Below are positions 29,737 through 36,182 of a stretch of 36,182 nt of DNA, in pieces (position 1 is the stretch's first letter; the number at the start of each line of letters is the position of its first letter). The DNA lies in contig JBECKQ010000436.1 in the NCBI GenBank assembly GCA_040235375.1, positions 1 through 36,182 on the forward strand. The letters run 5' to 3'. Both the position numbers and the translations under genes were made by a program. Source of the DNA: JBECKQ01 sp040235375 (GTDB lineage: Bacteria > Planctomycetota > Phycisphaerae > UBA1845). A model generated the notes under the pieces. The model worked only from the letters and a program-made list of their open reading frames with translations, made no database searches and was not told the DNA's origin.

Positions 29737-31344
29737 ATGCCGAGTTCGTACGCGCGGACCATAGGCGAGTTGGATCGTTTTGTTTCGGTTCCCGATAAAA
29801 CCGGTACGGATGCCCCTGCCGTGCCGGGTGTGCCCCGTCGAGCTTGGAAGATGTCCACCGCACAGCAAACAAGCCGGCAACGAGTTGTTGTTGAGGTTCA
29901 ACAGGACGGTCTCGTGGCGACCATCCGGTTGGGGAACGTCGCCGCCTGGGATCAGCCGCCGACCCGCGACGAGGTGCTGGAGGCGATTAAGGAACGGGAC
30001 GTGCTGATCACGGACGTGGTGAGCGCCGCAGTTGATCGCTGGCGGGAGTCTCTGGAGGGAGAGGGGCCCGGCAAAGAGCCATTTGTCATTGCACGAGGAA
30101 CGCCCGCCATCGAGGGCGTTGACGAGACGTTCGTCTGGAATGCGTCGTTTGAGAAGCAGCGACGTCCGGGCGCGGACGAAGAGCCTGTCGATCACTACTC
30201 GTTCAATTCAGTCATCACGGTCGACAAGGATGAACTGATCGGGACGATCTGCCCGCTGCAGCCGGCGCGGAAGGGGACGGACGTGCGGGGTAACGTGCTG
30301 AAGCCGAAGCACGAACCGCAGAAGCTGCAGATTGGCGATACGGTCCGGCGCGTGCAACAGGGCGAAGCGGAGCAGGTCTTCGCGAACACTGCCGGCCGCG
30401 TGGTGAGCAAGGGCGGCCAGCTATATATCGACGAGGTCCTGACGATTCCGGGCGACGTCGATTTCTCCACCGGCCACGTGAATTCCTCCATCGACGTCAA
30501 GATCGCCGGCACGGTCCGCGATCGATTCGAGGTGCGATCGGCCAAGTCGATCTTCATCGGCGGCGCGGTGGAGACGGCGACGGTTTCCGCGCGGGGCGAC
30601 GTGGAGGTTCGCGGTGGCATCCTGACGAGACACGAGGGGAAGATCGAGGCGGGCGGCGAGATCGGAGCGAAGTTCTGCAACGAGGCCGTGCTGCGTGCCA
30701 CCGGCGACATCAAGATCAGCAAGGAAGTGATGAACTCGAAAGTCCACACCGAAGGACGGCTGCGGGTGGAGCGCGGCGCGGTCATCGGAGGTGAGATATA
30801 CGCCCGTGGCGGGGCGACGATCGGGACGATAGGCAGCGATGCAGACGTGCATACGCGGATCTGCGTGGGAGTTCATCCGAGCGCACTGGCAGGCGCACAG
30901 AAAATCGACGAAGAGACGAAAACGAAGCTGGAGGCGGTCGAGAAGATCCGGGCGACGGTACAGCCGCTGATGGCGAATATCAAGCGGCTGTCGGCGGCGC
31001 AGAAGGAGCATGCGACGAAGCTGCTGCACAAAGCGGACGAGGCCGAGGCGGCGATCAAGGAGGGGCAAAAGCGTCGCGAGCGGCTGCTGGCCTCGGCCGC
31101 CGACGGCGCCGACGCCGGTATCGAACTCCACAAGATCGTCCATCCGGGCACTACGTTTCAGATCGGGTGGAGAGCAGCGTTCATTCAGAAGGAAATCAAG
31201 GGGCCGGTGCGGATCGAGGAGCGACCGGTGGAGCGGGTCAAAGAGATCGTGGCCGTGAACCTGCTGACGGGATCGGTGCAGGTGTTGCCGAGCGTACACC
31301 TGACGCTCGAGGAGCTGAGAGAGCACTTCAAGCAGCATCAGTAG
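29737..31344 (+). CDS. FapA (DUF342) family protein
   Basis: A 535-residue protein of the DUF342 or FapA (flagellar assembly protein A) family, whose members are found in many bacteria and are linked to flagella or polysaccharide in a few. The N-terminal domain spans about residues 48-180 (VVVEVQQDGLVATIRLGN to the YSFNSVITVDKDELIG region). Then comes the family core with LQPARKGTDVRGNVL and a beta-helix of short hexapeptide-like repeats (ISIDVKIAGTVRDRF, IFIGGAVETATVSARGDVEVRGGI, EGKIEAGGEIGAKFCNEAVLRATGDIKI, KVHTEGRLRVERGAVIGGEIYARGG). A coiled coil follows at about 390-455. The start at 29737 has GAAGGG 8 bases upstream; the ATG at 29851 would drop a 38-residue N-terminal extension. It is far from the flagellar block, so its role here is open. 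Confidence 0.9.
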   Translation: MPSSYARTIGELDRFVSVPDKTGTDAPAVPGVPRRAWKMSTAQQTSRQRVVVEVQQDGLVATIRLGNVAAWDQPPTRDEVLEAIKERDVLITDVVSAAVDRWRESLEGEGPGKEPFVIARGTPAIEGVDETFVWNASFEKQRRPGADEEPVDHYSFNSVITVDKDELIGTICPLQPARKGTDVRGNVLKPKHEPQKLQIGDTVRRVQQGEAEQVFANTAGRVVSKGGQLYIDEVLTIPGDVDFSTGHVNSSIDVKIAGTVRDRFEVRSAKSIFIGGAVETATVSARGDVEVRGGILTRHEGKIEAGGEIGAKFCNEAVLRATGDIKISKEVMNSKVHTEGRLRVERGAVIGGEIYARGGATIGTIGSDADVHTRICVGVHPSALAGAQKIDEETKTKLEAVEKIRATVQPLMANIKRLSAAQKEHATKLLHKADEAEAAIKEGQKRRERLLASAADGADAGIELHKIVHPGTTFQIGWRAAFIQKEIKGPVRIEERPVERVKEIVAVNLLTGSVQVLPSVHLTLEELREHFKQHQ

Positions 31345-31437
31345 CGGCACGTTTCGTTTGGTGGTCCTCGCGGTGGCCAGATCGAAATCCGCGACTTTAC
31401 AGTTCGACGGCACGGTCGAGCCGTCTTCTTCTTTCAG

Positions 31438-32691
31438 TCATTTGTGCAGCAGTTCGCTGACGTTCACGCCGTGGGGCGGGTTCTGAGGGGCCGCGTGGCC
31501 GGGGGAGGCGAAACGCACCTGCATCTCTTTTTCGTTGGGCAGTGCGATCACCGTGTGGATCGTGCCGGTGACGGCGGCTTGGCGGATAATGTCGAAGGCG
31601 GACGCGGCATCGAGCTTGTGTTTCGTGGTGTCGATCGCGCCGAGTCCGTCGACCATCGTCTGATAGCGATTGCACGTCGGCGGGGCAGCACGGAGGCGGT
31701 AGTGATTGGTGCAGGCGACGGTCCAGTCGGGCGTATCGTTGAGGGCGGCGCCGGGCGGGCGAATGGTGACGCCGCCGTTCTGATCGGTGCGGCCGTCGTA
31801 CTCGAAAACAGCGGCGGGTACTTTCTGGCCGGTGAACGGGGCGGCGACGAGGAAGTTGTTGCCGCGCAGGGAGCGGCATTTTTCGAGAATGCCGGCGGCG
31901 TCTTCAACGGCGTGGGCAGCGCCGGCGGAGCGGAGGATTCGGCGCAGCACGAGGCTGCGCGGAGCAAGTTCGGGGGCATCGATGGCCCTGCCGCCCGGGG
32001 CGTCGTGCATGGCGACGAAGACGCCTTCGTCGTTCATGCCGGTGAAAACGCCGATGAGGCTTGGCCAGCCGATGGCGACGTAGCCGTGGACGCCTGCGCC
32101 GTCGCCGGCGCGGGCGAAGACGAGGTGCTCTTCGTTCAGGTGGGGCAGGTCGAAGTAATCGAGGTTACGGGCGACGATGGTGTGGCCGTCTGCGGTTCCG
32201 GGTCCCCAGGCGGCGAAGCTGCTGCACGCGGACGGGTTCCAGTCAGCGAGCGTGTTGACCGCTTTGAGATCGTCCACGTCGAGCTTGCGGCCCACGCGTT
32301 CGAGCAGCAGGCCGTTCGAGCCGACGCGATCGGCGATGCCGGCCATCATTCCTTCCAGCTCGTCGCGTTCATCGGTGGTCATGAGCATTCGCGGGAGCAG
32401 TCCGCGGCGAATGATCGCTTCGTAGATTCGCGTATCGGGCATGACGCGGGGGTCGAAGATGACATCCTCGAATAGGCGGATGATGGTGTCGCCGAGGAGG
32501 TAGCCGTGGGCGTAGCCGCAGTCGAACGGCCGGCCCCAGACGCGCAGGACGCGCACGCCGTCTTGTGTCTCGAGCGATCCGGTGACTTCGCGAGTCGGCT
32601 GGCCGGCGCGGGCGGGTACCGCAACCGTGAGGGATACGAACAGGGCGATAAGCATCGGATGACGCAGCGTGCGACTTCGACGGGCGATCAT
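31438..32691 (-). CDS. Secreted C45/choloylglycine hydrolase-like Ntn hydrolase
   Basis: A 417-residue exported protein of the acyl-coenzyme A:6-aminopenicillanic acid acyltransferase (C45) or phospholipase B-like group of Ntn hydrolases, which mature by cutting before a nucleophilic cysteine. The signal peptide covers about residues 1-28 (PMLIALFVSLTVAVPARA). The nucleophile is probably C156 in NPSACSSFAAWG, followed by the family pattern DGHTIVARNLDYF (residues 168-180). Downstream motifs include GWPSLIGVFTGMNDEGVFVAMHDA and GNNFLVA. The start at 32691 has GGGAG 8 bases upstream; the longer frame to 32919 is not credible. The gene faces the FapA gene tail to tail and diverges from the LPP20-like gene. 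Its substrate, perhaps an amide-linked acyl compound, is not known. Confidence 0.88.
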   Translation of the reverse strand: MIARRSRTLRHPMLIALFVSLTVAVPARAGQPTREVTGSLETQDGVRVLRVWGRPFDCGYAHGYLLGDTIIRLFEDVIFDPRVMPDTRIYEAIIRRGLLPRMLMTTDERDELEGMMAGIADRVGSNGLLLERVGRKLDVDDLKAVNTLADWNPSACSSFAAWGPGTADGHTIVARNLDYFDLPHLNEEHLVFARAGDGAGVHGYVAIGWPSLIGVFTGMNDEGVFVAMHDAPGGRAIDAPELAPRSLVLRRILRSAGAAHAVEDAAGILEKCRSLRGNNFLVAAPFTGQKVPAAVFEYDGRTDQNGGVTIRPPGAALNDTPDWTVACTNHYRLRAAPPTCNRYQTMVDGLGAIDTTKHKLDAASAFDIIRQAAVTGTIHTVIALPNEKEMQVRFASPGHAAPQNPPHGVNVSELLHK

Positions 32692-32803
32692 GACAACACT
32701 CCCTGGCGTCGGGCCGGAGGCTCTAACCGCTGGTGGTGCGGCCGGGTCTCGTATGGTGGCCAAACGGCCGCGGACCTTGACCGGCCCGGGCGATTGGCCA
32801 CAA

Positions 32804-32832
32804 TCTACCGCGATCGGAAGGGTGAGTATAGT
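32804..32832 (+). promoter_or_regulatory. Candidate promoter of the LPP20/FlgT-like gene
   Basis: TCTACC (32804-32809) and TATAGT (32827-32832) are 17 bases apart, followed by AAAGGGGAG (32848-32856) and the ATG at 32862. The -10 is good, the -35 weak. Confidence 0.4.
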
Positions 32833-32861
32833 CGAGCAGGGCAGTGGAAAGGGGAGTTCGT

Positions 32862-33998
32862 ATGGCAGCGATCCGCGTTTTGACGAGAGTGGTGGCGATG
32901 GTCGTCGCATTGAGCGCATCGGTCGCCGCGGCGGAGGACGTGGTGGTCGTAGACGCTTCGGGCGAAGGGATCAGCCAGGAGGCGGCACGGGACGCAGCAC
33001 TTCGCGACGCCCTGGAGAAGGGCGGGAAGCAGGAAATCGCGTCGTACAGCCAGGTGGAAAACTTCGAGCTGATTCGCGACACGGTGTTTTCGCGCGCGGA
33101 AGGCATCGTCACCGATTACAAGATCGTCGATGAAGGCCGCGGGATGGGCGGCGTGTTCTACTGCAAGATCCAGGCGAAGGTCAGCAAGTCGGCCATCGCC
33201 AGCACGTGGGGCGAAGTGCAGAACGTGCTCGAGCAGCTTGGCCGGCCCGGGGTGATGGTGCGGATCGTGGAGAAGATCGACGGCGTCACCGACGACAGCA
33301 GCATCCTGGAGTCGAAGATCGAGGAGCGGCTGATCAAGAGCGGTTTCGACGTGTACGCGGGCGAGCAGGTGAAGGCGATATTGGCGAAGGAGTCGGCGGA
33401 CGCCGCGGCGGAGGACGACATCGCCAAGATGCAGGCGATCGCCAAGGACTTCGGCACGCAGATCTTCATCACCGGTAACGCGAATGCGAACCAGGCGGGC
33501 CTGACGGAGGCGGCCGGCACCACCCTGGCGATGTACAACTGCGACGCGATGGCCAAAATGTATTACACGGACACGGGCAAGCTGATCGCCAGCGAGTCTC
33601 TGCCGCAGACGCGCGGCGGCGCCCGCGGATACTACTCGTTCTCGCCGCAGGCGGCGAAGATGGCAATGGCCAATGCAGGCGAAGCGCTGGTGGACAAAAT
33701 CTACCGCACCTGCATGGAGCAGTGGGCGACGCGCATCAGCGCGGGCGACATGATCGAGCTCGAGATCGAGGGGCTGAAAGTCGCCGACGCGATTAAGATC
33801 AAGAAGAAGCTCGCCGAGATCGAGGGCGTATCCAGCGTCAACTACCAGATGACGAAGGGCATCGCCAAGTACCGGATCAAGGCGACGATGACGGCCGAAA
33901 CGCTGGTCGAGCACTTGGTCGAACCGGAATGGGAGAAGGTGTTCGAGATCGTGGACGTGAAGATGAATCGAATCCAGGCGAAGGGCGTTTCCGAATAG
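32862..33998 (+). CDS. Secreted protein with LPP20/FlgT N-terminal-like domain
   Basis: A 378-residue exported protein. The signal peptide is residues 1-24 (MAAIRVLTRVVAMVVALSASVAAAE). The next 100 residues, VVDASGEGISQEAARDAALRDALEKGGKQEIASYSQVENFELIRDTVFSRAEGIVTDYKIVDEG in overview, match the LPP20 or flagellar assembly protein T N-terminal domain: a glycine-rich turn, an Ala-rich helix and a beta sheet. The second half (LEQLGRPGVMVRIVEKIDG to the end) has further alpha/beta repeats, including a FGTQIFITGNANANQAG segment and VADAIKIKKKLAEIEGVSSVNYQM, which looks ACT-like. The start at 32862 has AAAGGGGAG 5 bases upstream. Downstream, ribH, nusB and ftsY follow closely. In Vibrio, FlgT builds the H ring; whether this protein is flagellar here is unclear. 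Confidence 0.75.
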   Translation: MAAIRVLTRVVAMVVALSASVAAAEDVVVVDASGEGISQEAARDAALRDALEKGGKQEIASYSQVENFELIRDTVFSRAEGIVTDYKIVDEGRGMGGVFYCKIQAKVSKSAIASTWGEVQNVLEQLGRPGVMVRIVEKIDGVTDDSSILESKIEERLIKSGFDVYAGEQVKAILAKESADAAAEDDIAKMQAIAKDFGTQIFITGNANANQAGLTEAAGTTLAMYNCDAMAKMYYTDTGKLIASESLPQTRGGARGYYSFSPQAAKMAMANAGEALVDKIYRTCMEQWATRISAGDMIELEIEGLKVADAIKIKKKLAEIEGVSSVNYQMTKGIAKYRIKATMTAETLVEHLVEPEWEKVFEIVDVKMNRIQAKGVSE

Positions 33999-34040
33999 GC
34001 GCCGTGGACGCAGGCCCCGCGGCCATGGAAAGGACAGGCG

Positions 34041-34517
34041 ATGACGCGCTACATCCAGGGCGATTTGAGTGCAGGGCCGTTCCGCTTTGCGCTGGTCGTC
34101 AGCCGATTCAATGAGTTCGTAACGGGGCGGCTGGTCGAGGGGGCGATCGACACGCTGGTCCGGCACGGCTGCGCGGAAGAGATGATCACGTGCATCCGCG
34201 TTCCCGGTTCGTTCGAGCTGCCGCTGGTCGCGCGGCGCGTGGCCGAGAGCGGCAAGTACGACGCCGTCATCTGCCTGGGGTGCGTGATCCGCGGGCAGAC
34301 GCCTCACTTCGAATACGTCGCGACGCAGGCTGCTCGCGGGATCGCCCAGGCGGCGATCGATACGGGCCTGCCAATCACGTTCGGCGTGGTAACCGCGGAC
34401 ACGCTCGAACAGGCGATCGAACGAGCCGGCAGCAAGGCGGGCAATCGCGGAGCGGACGCGGCGGCCGGCGCCATCGAAATGGCCAACCTCCTCGCCAAGC
34501 TGGGTGAGGGCAAGTAA
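34041..34517 (+). CDS. ribH: 6,7-dimethyl-8-ribityllumazine synthase
   Basis: Lumazine synthase makes the riboflavin precursor from the ribityl-uracil amine and the four-carbon butanone phosphate. The 158 residues match the family: SRFNEFVTGRLVEGAID (F23 stacks with the pyrimidine), VPGSFELPLVARR (residues 54-66), CVIRGQTPHFEYV (81-93) with the catalytic H89, FGVVTADTLEQAIERAGSKAGNRG and the final helix. It starts at 34041 with AAAGGA 8 bases upstream. It is followed by nusB after 3 bases, a pairing seen in many bacteria. The protein forms 60-mers or pentamers in the cytoplasm. No FMN riboswitch is seen before it, so flavin control, if any, must come from elsewhere. Confidence 0.97.
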   Translation: MTRYIQGDLSAGPFRFALVVSRFNEFVTGRLVEGAIDTLVRHGCAEEMITCIRVPGSFELPLVARRVAESGKYDAVICLGCVIRGQTPHFEYVATQAARGIAQAAIDTGLPITFGVVTADTLEQAIERAGSKAGNRGADAAAGAIEMANLLAKLGEGK

Positions 34518-34520
34518 CTC

Positions 34521-34946
34521 GTGGCACGTCCGGATCGGCATCGGGCCCGCATCCTGGCAATGCAGTCGCTGTGCCAGCTCGACGCGCAGGGGGACGCGTT
34601 TCTCGAGCACGTACCGGAATTTATCGCCGAAGCCCACGCTGACGGGCGGACCGGGGATTACGCACATCGCATTGTCGAGGGCGCCTGGCGCCAGCGAGAG
34701 GCGCTCGACCGCGATATAGTGTCGGTGGCGAGCGAATGGTCGGCAGAACGACTGTCGCCCGTCGATCGCAACGTGTTACGCGTGGCGCTCGTGGAGTTTG
34801 AGCTGGCCGAGGCGCCGTTCAAGGTGATCGTGAACGAAGCGATCGAGATCGGACGCGAGTTCGGTACGGCGGAGACGCCACGGTTCATTAACGGCGTGCT
34901 GGACACGCTGCACAAGCGGTTCAGCCCGGAAGAAAGCAGCGACTGA
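34521..34946 (+). CDS. nusB: Transcription antitermination factor NusB
   Basis: NusB binds boxA RNA with NusE (S10) in antitermination of rRNA operons. The 141 residues are of normal length. Family motifs are RHRARILAMQSLCQLD at the start, a central variable helix pair, and the conserved end with LSPVDRNVLRVALVEFEL, PFKVIVNEAIEIGREFGTAETPRFINGVLDTL. The start is GTG (ARPDRH) three bases after ribH, with a GAGGG about 12 bases upstream inside ribH. Its TGA stop overlaps the ATG of ftsY by one base (TGATG), so ftsY may be translationally coupled to it. Confidence 0.95.
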   Translation: MARPDRHRARILAMQSLCQLDAQGDAFLEHVPEFIAEAHADGRTGDYAHRIVEGAWRQREALDRDIVSVASEWSAERLSPVDRNVLRVALVEFELAEAPFKVIVNEAIEIGREFGTAETPRFINGVLDTLHKRFSPEESSD

Positions 34947-35863
34947 TGGGTCTGTTTGATCGTCTGAAGAAGGGTCTGTCGAAGACGCGGGACAAGGTCG
35001 TCGGCGGCTTTCGGGCCGTGCTGCCGTTCGGCAGGAAGATCGACGAGGGCATCCTGCGCGATCTCGAGGACTCGATGCTGACGGGCGACATCGGTCCGGC
35101 CACCACGGACAAGCTGATGAGCGCCGTGCGGGCGGCGTGGAAGCGGGGGCAGATCAGCGAGACGCAGGACATCATCGAGTTTCTGAAGAAGCACATCATC
35201 GAGATGTGGCCGGACTCGCACCGGGAGCTGAAGAAGGCGCCGGAGGGGCCGACGGTGGTGCTGGTGGCAGGGATCAACGGGTCCGGCAAGACGACGAGCA
35301 TCGCCAAGCTTGCGAACCTGCTGACGAAAGAGGGCAAGAAGGTGATCGTGGCGGCCGGCGATACGTACCGGGCGGCGGCCGTCGAGCAGCTCACGCAGTG
35401 GGCCGGAAGGATCGGCGTGCAGATCGTCAAGCATCAGCAGGGTGCGGACCCGGGGGCGGTGGCGTACGACGGATGCGAGGCGGCGATGGCCCGCAACGTC
35501 GACTACCTGCTCGTGGACACGGCCGGGCGGCTGCACACGCAGGACCACCTGATGCGCGAGCTGGGCAAGATTCAGAAAGTCGTCGCGAAGAAAATCCCGG
35601 GCGCGCCGCACGAGGTGCTGCTTGTGCTGGACGCGACGATCGGGCAGAACGCGGTGCTGCAAGCGCGGATGTTCAGCGAGCACGTAGACGTGAGCGGGAT
35701 TATTCTGGCGAAGCTGGACGGCAGTGCAAAAGGCGGCATCATCATCGGCATCCGCGATCAGTTGGACGTACCGGTGAAGTTCGTCGGACTGGGCGAGACG
35801 GCGGAGGACATCGAGCGCTTCGATCCGAAGGCGTTCGTGGACGCGCTGTTTGCCGCCGAGTGA
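34946..35863 (+). CDS. ftsY: Signal recognition particle receptor FtsY
   Basis: FtsY is the membrane-associated GTPase that receives SRP-ribosome complexes for co-translational insertion. The 305 residues contain the NG domain without a long acidic A domain. Motifs are GINGSGKTTSIAKL (P-loop, residues 109-122), GDTYRAAAVEQL, DTAGRLHTQ (191-199), LDATIGQNA (DATTGQN in most homologues) and AKLDGSAKGG (255-264), where alanine replaces the usual threonine of TKLDG. The start overlaps the nusB stop as TGATG. The N-terminal LFDRLKKGLSKTRD helix is typical for the lipid-binding MTS region. The next gene begins 45 bases downstream. Confidence 0.97.
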   Translation: MGLFDRLKKGLSKTRDKVVGGFRAVLPFGRKIDEGILRDLEDSMLTGDIGPATTDKLMSAVRAAWKRGQISETQDIIEFLKKHIIEMWPDSHRELKKAPEGPTVVLVAGINGSGKTTSIAKLANLLTKEGKKVIVAAGDTYRAAAVEQLTQWAGRIGVQIVKHQQGADPGAVAYDGCEAAMARNVDYLLVDTAGRLHTQDHLMRELGKIQKVVAKKIPGAPHEVLLVLDATIGQNAVLQARMFSEHVDVSGIILAKLDGSAKGGIIIGIRDQLDVPVKFVGLGETAEDIERFDPKAFVDALFAAE

Positions 35864-35907
35864 TGGCGGACCAACCACTGGCATCTCTTGATAAGGGGCG
35901 CGCGAGT

Positions 35908-36182
35908 CATGGCTCGCGTCGGTGAAGATCTTCATCACGATCGGGGCATCCAGTTCAACATTTTCTGCGCCAAGTGCGGGTACAACCTGCGGACGCGGCC
36001 GACGATTGGTCGCTGTCCGGAGTGCGGTAACGAATACGACGCGCGGTCGGACAAGCTCGTGGGCATTTTGCTTGGCAACACGCACGAGCTGCTGCCGACC
36101 GAGCTCGGGCTGATGGTCATCAGCGGGGCGGTGGGCATCTGGTCGCTGTACTGGGCGGTCGAGGAGCACACGCTTTGGCTGT
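35908..36182 (+). CDS. Zinc-ribbon membrane protein (3' end beyond window)
   Basis: The frame is open to the end of the window, so only the first 91 residues are visible. It starts MARVGEDLHHDRGIQFN and has a zinc ribbon, CAKCGYNLRT then CPECGNEY (two CxxC pairs 13 residues apart), of the kind very common in Planctomycetota. After a linker with DKLVGILLGNTHELLPTELG a hydrophobic stretch, LMVISGAVGIWSLYWAV, begins a probable membrane helix. AAGGGG lies 10 bases before the ATG at 35908. The start codon is in the loop of a 6-base-pair hairpin (CGCGAG/CTCGCG). It follows ftsY by 45 bases and is probably in the same operon. Function is unknown. Confidence 0.75.

Noticed and set aside
34658..36169. 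503-codon minus-strand frame opposite nusB, ftsY and the last gene
   Set aside because: It crosses three genes with clear motifs on the other strand and has shadow composition.
1..36182. CRISPR array, tRNA, rRNA or insertion sequence
   Set aside because: No regularly spaced repeats, no cloverleaf or rRNA-like sequence, and no transposase frame was seen on either strand.

Overview
This 36.2 kb window is GC-rich, densely coded chromosome and most probably comes from a Planctomycetota bacterium, perhaps a Phycisphaerae-like lineage. That placement is an inference. It rests on a flagellar export/regulatory cluster, a PEP-CTERM protein, a DUF1573-thioredoxin fusion, small CxxC zinc-ribbon proteins, a secreted VIT/vWA protein, several sigma factors of different groups, and an S1 protein with six S1 domains and an acidic tail. 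I see no tRNA, rRNA, transposase, integrase, phage gene or CRISPR array.

Layout. (1) Positions 1-7255 hold a co-directional flagellar block: flhB (5' end cut by the window), flhA, flhF, flhG, a two-helix membrane protein of 96 residues, the flagellar sigma factor fliA, and a 104-residue acidic protein. Export gate (FlhB/FlhA), placement and number control (FlhF/FlhG) and late-gene transcription (FliA) sit together. (2) Positions 7256-12040 hold a secreted VIT-vWA protein on the plus strand, convergent with a minus-strand operon of lipoprotein, ECF sigma factor and zinc-binding anti-sigma factor. A GGGAAC-N16-CGTC motif typical of ECF promoters lies 66 bases before the VIT-vWA start, so that gene may be a target of the neighbouring sigma factor. 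(3) Positions 12548-20403 are mixed: a PEP-CTERM protein, RNase III with its own promoter and a strong terminator, a coiled-coil protein, the DUF1573-thioredoxin protein, an M28 peptidase lipoprotein, and a NamZ-like (DUF1343, GH171) protein flanked by two copies of a palindromic dispersed repeat. (4) Positions 20761-26412 hold rpsA, a group 2-type sigma-70 factor, then on the minus strand a secreted protein translationally coupled to an MFS transporter. (5) Positions 26630-29736 hold a tandem zinc-ribbon protein, a four-helix membrane protein, a small unknown gene, and about 0.8 kb of non-coding DNA unusually rich in perfect hairpins. (6) Positions 29737-36182 hold a FapA/DUF342 protein, a C45-like Ntn hydrolase on the minus strand, then a plus-strand run of an LPP20/FlgT-like secreted protein, ribH, nusB, ftsY and a zinc-ribbon membrane protein cut by the window end.

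The strongest leads are the candidate ECF circuit (lipoprotein, sigma, anti-sigma, VIT-vWA target), an RNase III whose usual second metal-binding aspartate is glycine, the hairpin-rich region before fapA, and two uncharacterised small proteins embedded in the flagellar block. Nothing in the window is a clear-cut new defence or biosynthetic system. All family names come from motif recognition by eye, without database searches.
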